NCBI RefSeq assembly: GCF_001905795.1
Contig: NZ_LIXJ01000016.1
Span: forward strand, 136,411 to 200,410
DNA from: Streptomyces sp. CB01580
GTDB taxonomy: Bacteria > Actinomycetota > Actinomycetes > Streptomycetales > Streptomycetaceae
DNA length: 64,000 bases
Reading direction: 5' to 3'
In this document: positions 52,153 to 61,095 of the stretch, piece by piece
Layout of the letters: every line of letters begins with the position of its first letter
Position numbering within the stretch: position 1 is the stretch's first letter
Notes under the pieces: generated by a model
Database searches by the model: none
The model's input: only the letters and a program-made list of their open reading frames with translations
What the model was told of the DNA's origin: nothing
Translations under genes and position numbers: made by a program

Positions 52153-53070
52153 TTACATCTTCGCCAGCAGGTCCACGGCGAAGACCAGCGTGGACTTCGC
52201 GGGAATGGTCTGCTGCGCCTGGTCGCCGAATCCCTGGTCCGGCGGGACGACGAGGAGCACGCGGCTGCCGATCTTCTTGCCGACCAGCCCGTTCTTGAGG
52301 CCCTTCAGGGTGACCTGGGAGAGCGGGAAGGTCTGCGTCCGGCCCGTGGTGTACGTGCTGTCGAACGTCTTGCCGTCCTTCCACACCAGGCCCACGTAGT
52401 GCACGATGACGCTGTCGGTGTCCTTCACGACCTCGCCCTTGGACTCCAGGACGTAGTTGGAGACCAGCTTCGACGGCGGGGTGCTCTTGGACGGGATGGT
52501 GACCTTCGGGGCCTTGCCGTCGGTGTTGGTGCCGACCTTCGGCAGGTCGACGTCGTTCTGAGCGACCTCGGTGCCCTTGGCGGACGCCGGGATCTGTGTC
52601 GCCTTCAGGATGTCGACGACGAAGACGAGGGTGGAGTTGGGCTTGATGTCGCCCTGGCCCCGTGCGCCGTAACCGAGGTCCGGCGGGATGACCAGCTGGA
52701 CCCGGCTGCCGACCTTCTTGCCGACCAGGCCCTTGTCCCAGCCCTGGATGACCATCCCGGCGCCGAGCGTCAGATCGAACGGCTTGCGGTCGAAGCTGTT
52801 GTCGAAGGGCTTGTCGGAGTCCCAGGACTGGCCGAGGTAGTTGACCTGGACCGCCTCGCCGTTCTTGACCTCGGGACCGTCGCCCTGGCTGAGGACCTTC
52901 GTCTTCAGCTCCTTGGGCGGGTTACCGGAGCCCTTGGACAGGGTGGGTTTCTCCCCGAACTTCGCCCCCGCGGTGATCGCGGGGAACTCGGAAGCGGAGC
53001 CATTGTCGTTGCCACAGGCCCCTGTCAGCAGCAACAGGGGGACGACGAGAAGGCCGGCAAGTCGGCGCAC
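52153..53070 (-). CDS. FKBP-type isomerase lipoprotein with two FKBP domains
   Basis: 305 residues. A lipoprotein signal with lipobox LLTGAC (Cys19) is followed by two FKBP domains, about 60-155 (VNYLGQSWDSDKPFDNSF, GWDKGLVGKKVGSRVQLVIP) and about 205-305 (VHYVGLVWKDGKTFDSTY, GLKNGLVGKKIGSRVLLVVP). It should be anchored outside the membrane to help fold exported proteins. It lies between pafA (126 bp downstream of it) and the cytoplasmic FKBP. Confidence 0.93.
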   Translation of the reverse strand: MRRLAGLLVVPLLLLTGACGNDNGSASEFPAITAGAKFGEKPTLSKGSGNPPKELKTKVLSQGDGPEVKNGEAVQVNYLGQSWDSDKPFDNSFDRKPFDLTLGAGMVIQGWDKGLVGKKVGSRVQLVIPPDLGYGARGQGDIKPNSTLVFVVDILKATQIPASAKGTEVAQNDVDLPKVGTNTDGKAPKVTIPSKSTPPSKLVSNYVLESKGEVVKDTDSVIVHYVGLVWKDGKTFDSTYTTGRTQTFPLSQVTLKGLKNGLVGKKIGSRVLLVVPPDQGFGDQAQQTIPAKSTLVFAVDLLAKM

Positions 53071-53131
53071 GTGTTCCTCAGATCTCAGACGGCACGGTCG
53101 GTTGGGTCCCCGCCACTCTAGGACGTGCGCG

Positions 53132-53160
53132 GGGCCCCGTACGAGAAACGTACGGGGCCC
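53132..53160 (-). terminator. Terminator after pafA
   Basis: GGGCCCCGTACG (53132-53143) and CGTACGGGGCCC (53149-53160) form a perfect 12-bp stem with loop AGAAA, 37 bp past the pafA stop. Confidence 0.85.
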
Positions 53161-53196
53161 GCGTCGCGTCGTCGTCCGGGGAGGTGCCGTGCCGGA

Positions 53197-54558
53197 TCAC
53201 ATCCCCGCGATCAGCTTCTCCACCCGGTCGTCCACCGAGCGGAACGGGTCCTTGCACAACACGGTGCGCTGCGCCTGGTCGTTGAGCTTGAGGTGGACCC
53301 AGTCGACGGTGAAGTCCCGCCGCTGCTCCTGGGCCCTGCGGATGAAGTCGCCGCGCAGCCGCGCCCTGGTCGTCTGCGGGGGCACGGACTTGCCCTCGAA
53401 GATCTTCAGGTCGTTGCAGACCCGGTCGGCCTGCCCCTTGCGCTCCAGCAGGTAGTACAGGCCGCGACGGCGGTGGATGTCGTGGTACGCGAGGTCTATC
53501 TGGGCGACCCGCGGGTGCGACATCGTCATGTTGTGCTTGGCCCGGTACCGGTCGATGAGCTTGTACTTCATCACCCAGTCGATCTCGGTGTCGATCCGGT
53601 CCAGGTCCTGGGTCTCGATCGCGTCGAGCGCACGCCCCCACAGGTCCAGGACCCGGGCGACCGTCCCGGTGCGGATGCCGCGGCGGTCGACGAAGTCGAC
53701 GGCCTTCTCGTAGTACTCGCTCTGCACCTCGATGGCGGACGCCTCGCGCCCGCTGGCCAGCCGCACCTTGCGCTGCCCGGTGGTGTCGTGGCTGACCTCG
53801 CGGATGGCCCGGATCGGGTTCTCCAGCGTCAGGTCCCGCATCACCGTGCCCGCCTCGATCATGCGGAGCACCAGGTCGGTCGCGCCGACCTTGAGCAGCA
53901 TCGTCGTCTCGGACATGTTGGAGTCGCCGACGATGACGTGGAGACGGCGGTACCGCTCCGCGTCCGCGTGCGGTTCGTCCCGTGTGTTGATGATCGGGCG
54001 GGACCGGGTCGTGGCGGAACTGACGCCCTCCCAGATGTGCTCGGCACGCTGGCTGACGCAGTAGACCGCGCCGCGCGGCGTCTGGAGCACCTTGCCCGCG
54101 CCGCAGATCAGTTGCCTCGTGACGAGGAAGGGAATCAGGATGTCCGCGAGCCGGGAGAATTCTCCGTGCCGGGCCACGAGATAGTTCTCGTGGCATCCGT
54201 AGGAGTTTCCCGCCGAGTCGGTGTTGTTCTTGAAGAGGTAGACGTCGCCCGCGATTCCCTCCTCGTGCAGGCGGCGTTCGGCATCGACGAGCAGACCTTC
54301 GAGAATACGCTCACCGGCCTTGTCGTGGGTGACCAGTTCGGTCAGGTTGTCGCATTCGGGGGTTGCATATTCCGGATGCGATCCCACGTCGAGGTAGAGG
54401 CGGGCGCCGTTCCGCAGGAAGACATTGCTGCTGCGGCCCCATGACACGACACGGCGGAAGAGGTAGCGCGCCACTTCGTCAGGGGACAGTCGGCGCTGTC
54501 CCCTGAACGTGCACGTGACGCCGTACTCGTTCTCCAGCCCGAAAATGCGGCGGTCCAT
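53197..54558 (-). CDS. pafA: Pup-protein ligase PafA
   Basis: 453 residues, typical length. The N-terminus MDRRIFGLENEYGVTC holds the Mg-ATP-binding glutamate. VGSHPEYATPECDN, LFKNNTDSAGNSYGCHENYLV and RPIINTRDEPHADAERYRRLHVIVGDSN are the carboxylate-amine ligase core. It joins the C-terminal Glu of deamidated Pup to substrate lysines for proteasomal degradation. It lies 10 bp after the MFS gene on the same strand and 3.5 kb from prcA. Confidence 0.97.
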   Translation of the reverse strand: MDRRIFGLENEYGVTCTFRGQRRLSPDEVARYLFRRVVSWGRSSNVFLRNGARLYLDVGSHPEYATPECDNLTELVTHDKAGERILEGLLVDAERRLHEEGIAGDVYLFKNNTDSAGNSYGCHENYLVARHGEFSRLADILIPFLVTRQLICGAGKVLQTPRGAVYCVSQRAEHIWEGVSSATTRSRPIINTRDEPHADAERYRRLHVIVGDSNMSETTMLLKVGATDLVLRMIEAGTVMRDLTLENPIRAIREVSHDTTGQRKVRLASGREASAIEVQSEYYEKAVDFVDRRGIRTGTVARVLDLWGRALDAIETQDLDRIDTEIDWVMKYKLIDRYRAKHNMTMSHPRVAQIDLAYHDIHRRRGLYYLLERKGQADRVCNDLKIFEGKSVPPQTTRARLRGDFIRRAQEQRRDFTVDWVHLKLNDQAQRTVLCKDPFRSVDDRVEKLIAGM

Positions 54559-54567
54559 GACTGAACA

Positions 54568-55827
54568 TTACGCCTTATGGCCTGAGCTGAAACCGGGTTC
54601 GACAGCACCGTTTCGATCATTTTCCGATCTGCGCACCGCAACACCCGTGCTCGCGGGAACTGCGAGGACCTTTTTCGTGGCCAGGAGAACGAGCAGGGCC
54701 GCCACCCCACTGGCCCCGGTCACGACGAAGCCCCATGTCGTCCCGCCCCTCTCGACGGCCGGGCCCGCCACGGCCGTGCCCACCGCCGCGCCCACCCCGA
54801 ACGTCGTCACCAGCCAGGAGAACGCCTCGGTCACCGTGCCGCGCGGCGCGTGCCGGTCGACGACGATGAACGAGCAGGCGATCGAGGGGGCGAGGAAGAC
54901 GCCCGCGAGGGCCGCCAGGGCGGTCATGGCGACCACTCCCGGGGTCAGCATCAGCGGCAGGTAGCCCAGCGCCAGCAGCGCCACGAGGTACCGCAGCCGG
55001 CGCTCCGGGGTCCCGGCCCACTGCCGCGCCCCGTACACCGCGCCGCCGGTCAGCGCGCCCAGGCCGAGCGCGGCCATCAGCCAGCCGTACACCGACTCCC
55101 GGCCGTGGTCGTCGGCGTACGCCACCGCGGCGACGGTGATCGATCCCAGGGCGAGCCCGACGAAGAAGAACGCGCCGAGCAGCGCCAGCAGCCCCGGTGA
55201 GCGCAGCGCGCCCAGCCAGTGCGCCTCGCGGGGCGCGGAGCGCCAGGCCCGGGAGGGCTCGCAGAGCACGACGGAGAACGCCCCCAGGACCCCCAGGCCG
55301 TTGATGACGAGCAGGGCCGCGGCGGGCGACCAGAGGGACACCAGCAGCGTCACCAGCAGCGGCCCCAGGGTGAACATGACCTCCTGGGCGACGGCGTCCA
55401 TGGCGTACGCCCGGTGCACCCGCTCCTCACCGCCCAGCACCGACGGCCACAGCGCCCGCAGTCCGCCCTCCAGCGGCGGGGTGAACACCCCCGCCACGAC
55501 CACGGCCGCGAAGGCCGGCGCCAGCGCCCCGGGGCCCGTCAGCGCCAGCATCCCCATGCCGAGCGCCGACACCACGGCGGCGGGCAGCTGGACGCGCGGC
55601 TGGCCGTACAGGTCCACGGCCCGGCCCAGCAACGGCTGCCCGACCGCGGTGGACAGCCCGTACACGGCCGCGAGCGCCCCGGCGAGGGTGTAGCTCCCGC
55701 CCTCGGCCCGGGTGAACAGCACGATCGCGATGTGGGCGGTGCCGCTGGGCAGCCGGCCCACCAGGGTTCCCACCAGCAGCCTGGCGGCATGCCGCGTCCG
55801 GAGAATGTCCAGATATCCGGCGGCCAT
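54568..55827 (-). CDS. MFS transporter
   Basis: 419 residues with about 12 membrane helices. ARLLVGTLVGRLPSGTAHIA at the start and YALAGALAAVYGLSTAVGQPLLGRAVDLYG-type sequence give the MFS motif A region. It resembles drug or sugar efflux carriers; substrate unknown. GAGGAG precedes ATG 55827. Divergent from the LacI-type gene with an operator between, so probably regulated by it. Confidence 0.88.
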   Translation of the reverse strand: MAAGYLDILRTRHAARLLVGTLVGRLPSGTAHIAIVLFTRAEGGSYTLAGALAAVYGLSTAVGQPLLGRAVDLYGQPRVQLPAAVVSALGMGMLALTGPGALAPAFAAVVVAGVFTPPLEGGLRALWPSVLGGEERVHRAYAMDAVAQEVMFTLGPLLVTLLVSLWSPAAALLVINGLGVLGAFSVVLCEPSRAWRSAPREAHWLGALRSPGLLALLGAFFFVGLALGSITVAAVAYADDHGRESVYGWLMAALGLGALTGGAVYGARQWAGTPERRLRYLVALLALGYLPLMLTPGVVAMTALAALAGVFLAPSIACSFIVVDRHAPRGTVTEAFSWLVTTFGVGAAVGTAVAGPAVERGGTTWGFVVTGASGVAALLVLLATKKVLAVPASTGVAVRRSENDRNGAVEPGFSSGHKA

Positions 55828-55870
55828 GTCCCGTCCCTCTCCTCGGGTGCCTTCCGGCACCATGGGGTTT

Positions 55871-55897
55871 TACGTATAACGACGAGGGTTATACGTA
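55871..55897. promoter_or_regulatory. LacI-type operator over divergent -10 boxes
   Basis: TACGTATAAC (55871-55880) and GTTATACGTA (55888-55897) are perfect inverted repeats around 7 bases. Each arm contains TATAAC, a possible -10 on its own strand, so a bound repressor would block both promoters. Confidence 0.85.
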
Positions 55898-55958
55898 CCA
55901 TGTGCCCAGTCCGCAGGTCCACCGCACGGCGCCTGCCCCGACCGGCCCGGAGGCCCGA

Positions 55959-56999
55959 GTGACCAGCGCACCACCGCCCGCATCCGCCCGGCCCACCAGC
56001 CGGGACGTCGCACGGGCCGCGGGCGTCTCGCAGGCCACCGTCTCCCTGGTGCTCGGGGACAAGTGGCGCGGCCGGGTCTCCGAGGCGACCGCCGCCCGGG
56101 TGCGGCACGCCGCCGACGGCCTCGGCTACCTGCCCAACCTGGCCGCCCGCCAGCTGCGCCTCGGCCGCACCAGGACGGCGCTGCTGGTCGTGCCGGCGCT
56201 CACCAACGAGTTCTTCGCCCGCGTCCACACCGGTGCCGCCGCCGTCGCCGCGGAACACGGCTTCGGGGTCGTCCTCTACCCGTCCCCGGAGGGCGTCGGG
56301 CCGGCCAGGGACCCCTTCGCCTCGGCGCGCGCCTCCCTGGACGGGGTGATCGCCTCGTCGATGGCCGCGGGCGCGCTCGACGCGCTGCGCGGCGCGGACC
56401 TGCCGCTGGTCATGCTCGACAGCGACCCGGTGGACACCGGTGTCGCGGCCCGGGTCAACCTGGACATCGCCGACGGCATGCGGCAGGTCACGGAGCATCT
56501 GCTCACGCTCGGTCACCGCCGCTTCGTCCACCTGGCGGCGGCGGTCGACTCCTGGACGTTCGCCGTCCGCGCCCGGGCGCTGCACGACACCGTGGGGGCG
56601 GTGCCCGGCACCTGCGTGGGGACCGTCGAGGCGGCGCTCGACGTCCATGCCGGGCGCGAGGCCGCGCAGCGGGCGCTGGCCGCCCCGGGGCCGCGTCCCA
56701 CGGCGATCGTGTGCGACGACGACGTCCTCGCCGCGGGCGCCTGCAAGACCGCCCGCAGGCTCGGCCTCCGCGTCCCCGACGACCTGTCGGTCACCGGCTT
56801 CAGCGATCTGGCCCTCTCCGTGGCCGTCGAGCCGGAGCTCACCACCGTGCGGCTGCCCGCGGAGCGGGTGGGCGAGCGCGGCATGGCCGCCCTGCTCGCG
56901 GTCCTGGACGGTCGCCCCGCCGAACCGGGGAGCCTGCCCGTGCGCCTGGTGGCACGCGGCTCCTCGGCGGCGGCGCCGCAGGACGCCGGGCACGCGTGA
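55959..56999 (+). CDS. LacI-family transcriptional regulator
   Basis: 346 residues. An N-terminal LacI HTH (TSRDVARAAGVSQATVSLVLGDKWRGRVSEATAARV) with a hinge helix (YLPNLAARQLRLG) precedes a periplasmic-binding-protein-like effector domain (LLVVPALTNEFFARVHTGAA through DDLSVTGFSDLALS). GTG 55959 is preceded by GGAGG at 5 bases. It probably represses itself and the divergent MFS gene; the ligand is not predictable. Confidence 0.9.
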   Translation: MTSAPPPASARPTSRDVARAAGVSQATVSLVLGDKWRGRVSEATAARVRHAADGLGYLPNLAARQLRLGRTRTALLVVPALTNEFFARVHTGAAAVAAEHGFGVVLYPSPEGVGPARDPFASARASLDGVIASSMAAGALDALRGADLPLVMLDSDPVDTGVAARVNLDIADGMRQVTEHLLTLGHRRFVHLAAAVDSWTFAVRARALHDTVGAVPGTCVGTVEAALDVHAGREAAQRALAAPGPRPTAIVCDDDVLAAGACKTARRLGLRVPDDLSVTGFSDLALSVAVEPELTTVRLPAERVGERGMAALLAVLDGRPAEPGSLPVRLVARGSSAAAPQDAGHA

Positions 57000-57000
57000 C

Positions 57001-57037
57001 GGTGCCCCGGCCCGCCGGAAGGGCGGACCGGGGCACC
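57001..57037. terminator. Hairpin between the lacI-type gene and prcA
   Basis: GGTGCCCCGG (57001-57010) pairs with CCGGGGCACC (57028-57037) with a further inner stem CCCGCC/GGGCGG. It lies between convergent genes, 2 and 11 bp from their stops. Confidence 0.8.
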
Positions 57038-57047
57038 GGAGGGCTGC

Positions 57048-57875
57048 CTACTCCACGTCCCCGCCGGAGTCGGCGGAGCCTTCGGCGGGCCTGCCGGTGT
57101 CCGTCGTGCTCGCGGGCGGTGCGGCCGCCTCGCCGGGCTCGTCGTCGGAGGGGGCGTCGGTCGGCGCGGCTCCGCCGTCCGCCTCCAGCAGGCGGGCCAG
57201 TTGCCGGCCCACGATGCGCTTGAACTTCCGCTGCTGCGGCCGCGTACGGTCCAGGACCGCGACCTCCAGCCGCTCGGCGGGGATCTCCCGCTCGCTGCCG
57301 TTGGGGTCCCGGGACAGCGCCTGCACGGCCAGCTTGAGCGCCTCGGCGAGCGTCATGCCGTCGCGGTGGCGCTGGTCGAGGAAACCGCTGATCTGCTCGG
57401 CGTTGCCGCCGACCGCGACCGAGCCGTGCTCGTCGACGATCGAGCCGTCGTGCGGCAGCCGGTAGATCTGGTCGCCCTCGGGCTCGGTGCCGACCTCGGC
57501 CACCACCAGCTCCACCTCGTACGGCTTCTCGGCCGCGCTGGAGAAGATGGTGCCCAGCGTCTGGGCGTAGACGTTGGCCAGACCGCGGGCGGTCACGTCG
57601 TCGCGGTCGTAGGTGTATCCGCGCAGGTCGGCGTAGCGGACCCCGCCGATGCGGAGATTCTCGTACTCGTTGTACTTGCCGGCGGCGGCGAAACCGATCC
57701 GGTCGTAGATCTCGCTGAACTTGTGCAGCGCGCGGGACGGGTTCTCGCCGACGAACACAATGCCGTCGGCATACTGCAGCACTACGAGGCTGCGTCCACG
57801 GGCGATGCCCTTGCGGGCGTACTCCGCCCGGTCGGCCATGGCCTGCTGGGGTGAGACATAGAACGGCGTCGACAC
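57048..57875 (-). CDS. prcA: 20S proteasome alpha subunit
   Basis: 275 residues. An N-terminal gating helix (PFYVSPQQAMADRAEYARKGIARGRS), the alpha-type core (VGENPSRALHKFSEIYDRIGFAAAGKYNEYENLR) and an acidic disordered C-terminal tail. Seven copies form each outer ring that binds ARC. GTG 57875, 59 bp after prcB. No propeptide, as expected for alpha subunits. Confidence 0.97.
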   Translation of the reverse strand: MSTPFYVSPQQAMADRAEYARKGIARGRSLVVLQYADGIVFVGENPSRALHKFSEIYDRIGFAAAGKYNEYENLRIGGVRYADLRGYTYDRDDVTARGLANVYAQTLGTIFSSAAEKPYEVELVVAEVGTEPEGDQIYRLPHDGSIVDEHGSVAVGGNAEQISGFLDQRHRDGMTLAEALKLAVQALSRDPNGSEREIPAERLEVAVLDRTRPQQRKFKRIVGRQLARLLEADGGAAPTDAPSDDEPGEAAAPPASTTDTGRPAEGSADSGGDVE

Positions 57876-57934
57876 CGGTTGTCCGTCCCTTTCTGTCAGT
57901 GACGAGAGTGTCGGGGAAGCATCGGGACCGGCGG

Positions 57935-58780
57935 TCAGAGCAGCGCGGCGCGGGGGCCGTCGGGCTGTTCCATCCGGTGCTCCACGATCGAGCGGGCGAT
58001 ATCGGAGGATTCCGCGTCGGACAGCTTCCGGAAGCCCTCGTCGGTGATGACGGTGACGATCGGGTAGATCCGCCGGGCCATGTCGGGGCCGCCGGTCGCC
58101 GAGTCGTCGTCCGCGGCGTCGTACAGCGCCTGGACGACCAGGGTGAGGGCCTGCTGCTCCGTCAGGTCGTCGCGGTAGAGCTTCTTCATCGAGCCGCGGG
58201 CGAAGATGGACCCGGAGCCGGTGGCCGCGTACCCGATCTCCTCGGACCGGCCGCCGGTCACGTCGTACGAGAAGATCCGGCCCTTCTCGCGGTCGATGTC
58301 GTAGCCGGCGAAGAGCGGCACGACGGCCAGGCCCTGCATGGCCATCGCCAGGTTGCCGCGGATCATCGTGGAGAGCCGGTTGGCCTTGCCCTCCAGGGAC
58401 AGCTGGGCGCCCTCGACCTTCTCGAAGTGCTCCAGCTCCAACTGGAAGAGCTTGACCATCTCGACGGCCAGACCGGCCGTGCCGGCGATGCCCACCGCCG
58501 AGTACTCGTCGGCGGGGAAGACCTTCTCGATGTCGCGCTGCGCGATCATGTTGCCCATGGTCGCCCGGCGGTCACCGGCCAGGACCACGCCTCCGGGGAA
58601 GGTCGCCGCGACGATGGTCGTGCCGTGCGGCGCCTCGACGGCCCCCTGCACGGGCGGCAGGCTCCGGTTGCCCGGGAGCATCCCGGGCGCGTGGGCGGAC
58701 AGGAACTCCATGAACGAGGAGGACCCCGGCGTCAGGAAGGCAGCCGGTAGCCGCCCGGTGCTACGAGTGTTGGCTTCCAC
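57935..58780 (-). CDS. prcB: 20S proteasome beta subunit
   Basis: 281 residues. A 53-residue propeptide ends at APHG, and autocleavage would expose Thr54 (TTIVAATFPGGVVLAGDRRATMG), with the catalytic Asp and Lys33-type site in the following segment. The core continues YSAVGIAGTAGLAVEMVKLF. It forms the two inner catalytic rings. It lies directly upstream of prcA. Confidence 0.97.
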   Translation of the reverse strand: MEANTRSTGRLPAAFLTPGSSSFMEFLSAHAPGMLPGNRSLPPVQGAVEAPHGTTIVAATFPGGVVLAGDRRATMGNMIAQRDIEKVFPADEYSAVGIAGTAGLAVEMVKLFQLELEHFEKVEGAQLSLEGKANRLSTMIRGNLAMAMQGLAVVPLFAGYDIDREKGRIFSYDVTGGRSEEIGYAATGSGSIFARGSMKKLYRDDLTEQQALTLVVQALYDAADDDSATGGPDMARRIYPIVTVITDEGFRKLSDAESSDIARSIVEHRMEQPDGPRAALL

Positions 58781-58878
58781 GCGTTTCCCTCCAGGTGTGC
58801 GACGGCCCGCGCAGGGCGTCAGGAGTCCCTCCCGACGTGACGGTGGCCGAAATTGCAGTCGATGCGGTGTGTGCCACG

Positions 58879-58887
58879 GACCCTACC
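58879..58887 (-). promoter_or_regulatory. GGTAGGGTC motif upstream of prcB
   Basis: The minus-strand 9-mer GGTAGGGTC contains TAGGGT, a fit to the streptomycete -10 TAGRRT. It lies about 100 bp before prcB. The same 9-mer precedes pup and arc. Confidence 0.45.
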
Positions 58888-58955
58888 CGGCGCGCGGCGC
58901 TGATCCACAAGAAGCGGGAAGGGCGGCCCACACGACTCGCGGCGCCGTTTGCGAC

Positions 58956-58990
58956 CGCGCGGTACGGGCCGACTCCGCCCGTACCGCGCG
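58956..58990 (-). terminator. Terminator after pup
   Basis: CGCGCGGTACGGGC (58956-58969) and GCCCGTACCGCGCG (58977-58990) form a perfect 14-bp stem, 37 bp past the pup stop. The remaining 58781-58955 shows no credible gene. Confidence 0.85.
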
Positions 58991-59027
58991 CGTCCTGCAT
59001 CCACTCCCCCGAGTTCACGGTCGTGAA

Positions 59028-59246
59028 CTACTGTCCGCCCTTTTGCACGAAGGAGCGCACGAAGTCCTCCGCGTTCTCCTCCAGCACGTCGTCGATCTCG
59101 TCCAGAACCGAGTCGACGTCGTCGCTCAGCTTCTCCTGGCGCTCCTTGAGGTCGTCGGACGCCTGTGCGTCCTGCGCCTGCTCCTCGACCTCCTCGGTGG
59201 AACGCGTCGCCCTCTGCTGTCCGCCGCCGGTGTCCTTGGTCGCCAT
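59028..59246 (-). CDS. pup: Prokaryotic ubiquitin-like protein Pup
   Basis: 72 residues. MATKDTGGGQQRATRSTEE at the start, a Glu/Asp-rich disordered middle with the coiled-coil-forming stretch bound by ARC, and FVRSFVQKGGQ at the end. The terminal Gln must be deamidated by Dop before PafA can use it. ATG 59246 gives the usual Pup length; GTG 59255 would add three residues. Confidence 0.97.
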   Translation of the reverse strand: MATKDTGGGQQRATRSTEEVEEQAQDAQASDDLKERQEKLSDDVDSVLDEIDDVLEENAEDFVRSFVQKGGQ

Positions 59247-59282
59247 CTCGCTCACCCCGCTCGGTTCGAAGCACTTGGTTCA

Positions 59283-59291
59283 GACCCTACC
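59283..59291 (-). promoter_or_regulatory. GGTAGGGTC motif upstream of pup
   Basis: The same 9-mer as upstream of prcB and arc, 36 bp before the pup ATG, positioned as a -10 box. Confidence 0.5.
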
Positions 59292-59366
59292 CACGGGGTC
59301 CGGTATCGGCCCGGTACTTGCCGGGACGCCCGGGGTCATCTCCATGATTCCCCGGTCGCGGCCCTT

Positions 59367-60878
59367 TCAGCCGCCCGACAGCACCTGGACCAACTCCTCC
59401 GCGGTGCGGCACCGGTCCAGGAGTTCCTTGACGTGCTCACGAGTGCCGCGCAGCGGCTCCAGGGTGGGCACCCGCTGCAACGAGTCGTGACCCGGCAGGT
59501 CGAAGATGACCGAGTCCCAGGACGCCGCGGCCACGTCGTCGGCGAACTGCTCCAGGCAGCGACCGCGGAAATAGGCCCTGGTGTCCTCCGGAGGCGCCGT
59601 GCGCGCCTTCTCGACCGCGTCCTCGTCCACCAGCCTCTTCATCTTGCCGCGGGCCGCCAGGCGGTTGTACAGGCCCTTCTCGGCCCGTACGTCGGCGTAC
59701 TGGAGGTCCACCAGATGCAGCCGGGCGGCGTCCCAGTCCAGGCTGTCGCGGCGGCGGTAGCCCTCCATCAGCTCCCGCTTGGCCACCCAGTCCAGCTCGC
59801 CGGACAGGCTCATCGGGTCGCTCTCCAGCCGGCCCAGGACGTCCTCCCAGCGACCCAGGACGTCCTTGGTCTGCGCGTCGGCGTCCGCCCCGTAGCGGTC
59901 CTCGACGTACTTGCGGCCCAGCTCGAAGTACTCCATCTGGAGCTGCACCGCCGTGAGGGTCCGGCCGTTGCGCAGCGTGACCAGCTGCTTCAGCGTCGGG
60001 TCGTGGGAGACGTGGTGCAGGGTGCGCACCGGCTGGTCGACCGCGAGATCGACGTTGATGAAGCCGTCCTCGATCATGGACAGGACCAGCGCGGTGGTGC
60101 CGAGCTTGAGGTAGGTCGAGATCTCCGACAGGTTCGCGTCGCCGATGATCACATGGAGCCGGCGGTACTTCTCCGCGTCGGAGTGCGGTTCGTCGCGGGT
60201 GTTGATGATGGGGCGCTTGAGCGTGGTCTCCAGCCCGACCTCGACCTCGAAGTAGTCCGCGCGCTGGCTGATCTGGAAGCCGTGCTCGTGGCCGTCCTGG
60301 CCGATGCCCACGCGGCCCGCTCCCGTGACCACCTGGCGGGAGACGAAGAACGGGGTCAGGTGGCGCACGATGTCCGAGAAGGGGGTCTCCCGCTTCATCA
60401 GGTAGTTCTCGTGCGTGCCGTACGAGGCGCCCTTGTTGTCGGTGTTGTTCTTGTAGAGGTGGATCGGCTGGGCGCCCGGGAGTTGCGCCGCGCGCTCGGC
60501 CGCTTCGGCCATGATGCGCTCGCCGGCCTTGTCCCAGAGGACCGCGTCCCGCGGGTTGGTGACCTCCGGGGAGCTGTACTCGGGGTGCGCGTGGTCGACG
60601 TAGAGGCGGGCACCGTTGGTGAGGATGACGTTGGCCAGGCCGATGTCCTCGTCGGTGAGCTGGCTGGAGTCCGCGGCCTCGCGGGCGAGGTCGAAACCCC
60701 GGGCGTCCCGGAGCGGGTTCTCCTCCTCGAAGTCCCATCGGGCGCGGCGCGCCCGGTGCATCGCCGCCGCGTAGGCGTTGACGATCTGGGACGAGGTGAG
60801 CATGGCATTGGCGTTGGGGTGGCCGGGGACGGAGATCCCGTACTCCGTCTCGATGCCCATTACTCGCCGTACGGTCAT
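59367..60878 (-). CDS. dop: Pup deamidase/depupylase Dop
   Basis: 503 residues. It is homologous to PafA (MGIETEYGISVPGHPNAN; VDHAHPEYSSPEVTNPRD; LYKNNTDNKGASYGTHENYLM; RPIINTRDEPHSDAEKYRRLHVIIGDANLSE) but carries the Dop-loop insertion (about 40-75, ARRARWDFEEENPLRDARGF). It converts the Pup C-terminal Gln to Glu and removes Pup from targets. AAGGAGGGCCGC ATG fixes start 60878. It lies 120 bp upstream of pup. Confidence 0.96.
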   Translation of the reverse strand: MTVRRVMGIETEYGISVPGHPNANAMLTSSQIVNAYAAAMHRARRARWDFEEENPLRDARGFDLAREAADSSQLTDEDIGLANVILTNGARLYVDHAHPEYSSPEVTNPRDAVLWDKAGERIMAEAAERAAQLPGAQPIHLYKNNTDNKGASYGTHENYLMKRETPFSDIVRHLTPFFVSRQVVTGAGRVGIGQDGHEHGFQISQRADYFEVEVGLETTLKRPIINTRDEPHSDAEKYRRLHVIIGDANLSEISTYLKLGTTALVLSMIEDGFINVDLAVDQPVRTLHHVSHDPTLKQLVTLRNGRTLTAVQLQMEYFELGRKYVEDRYGADADAQTKDVLGRWEDVLGRLESDPMSLSGELDWVAKRELMEGYRRRDSLDWDAARLHLVDLQYADVRAEKGLYNRLAARGKMKRLVDEDAVEKARTAPPEDTRAYFRGRCLEQFADDVAAASWDSVIFDLPGHDSLQRVPTLEPLRGTREHVKELLDRCRTAEELVQVLSGG

Positions 60879-61050
60879 GCGGCCCTCCTTGCCCGGCGGG
60901 CGCTCCCCTCGGGGGCGGCGCTCGCATACCGCTGCTGGTCCGGTGCCTGTGTGCGGTGCCCGTTCCCGCAGTGCGCGACCGGGCGGTACGCAAGAGCCTA
61001 GAGCGACTCCGCACCGGTGGGACGCCGTCGGGCGAGCTGTCCGGAAAGCG

Positions 61051-61088
61051 ACCGGCTGCGGATGCCCGGCCGGGCATCCGCAGCCGGT
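61051..61088 (-). terminator. 38-bp perfect palindrome after arc
   Basis: ACCGGCTGCGGATGCCCGG (61051-61069) is exactly complementary to 61070-61088. It begins 8 bp past the arc stop and should act as its terminator. Confidence 0.85.
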
Positions 61089-61095
61089 CCGTGTT

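Noticed and set aside
58761..59018. 85-codon minus-strand frame between pup and prcB
   Set aside because: It overlaps the pup terminator stem and has no recognisable domain; I could not support a gene here.
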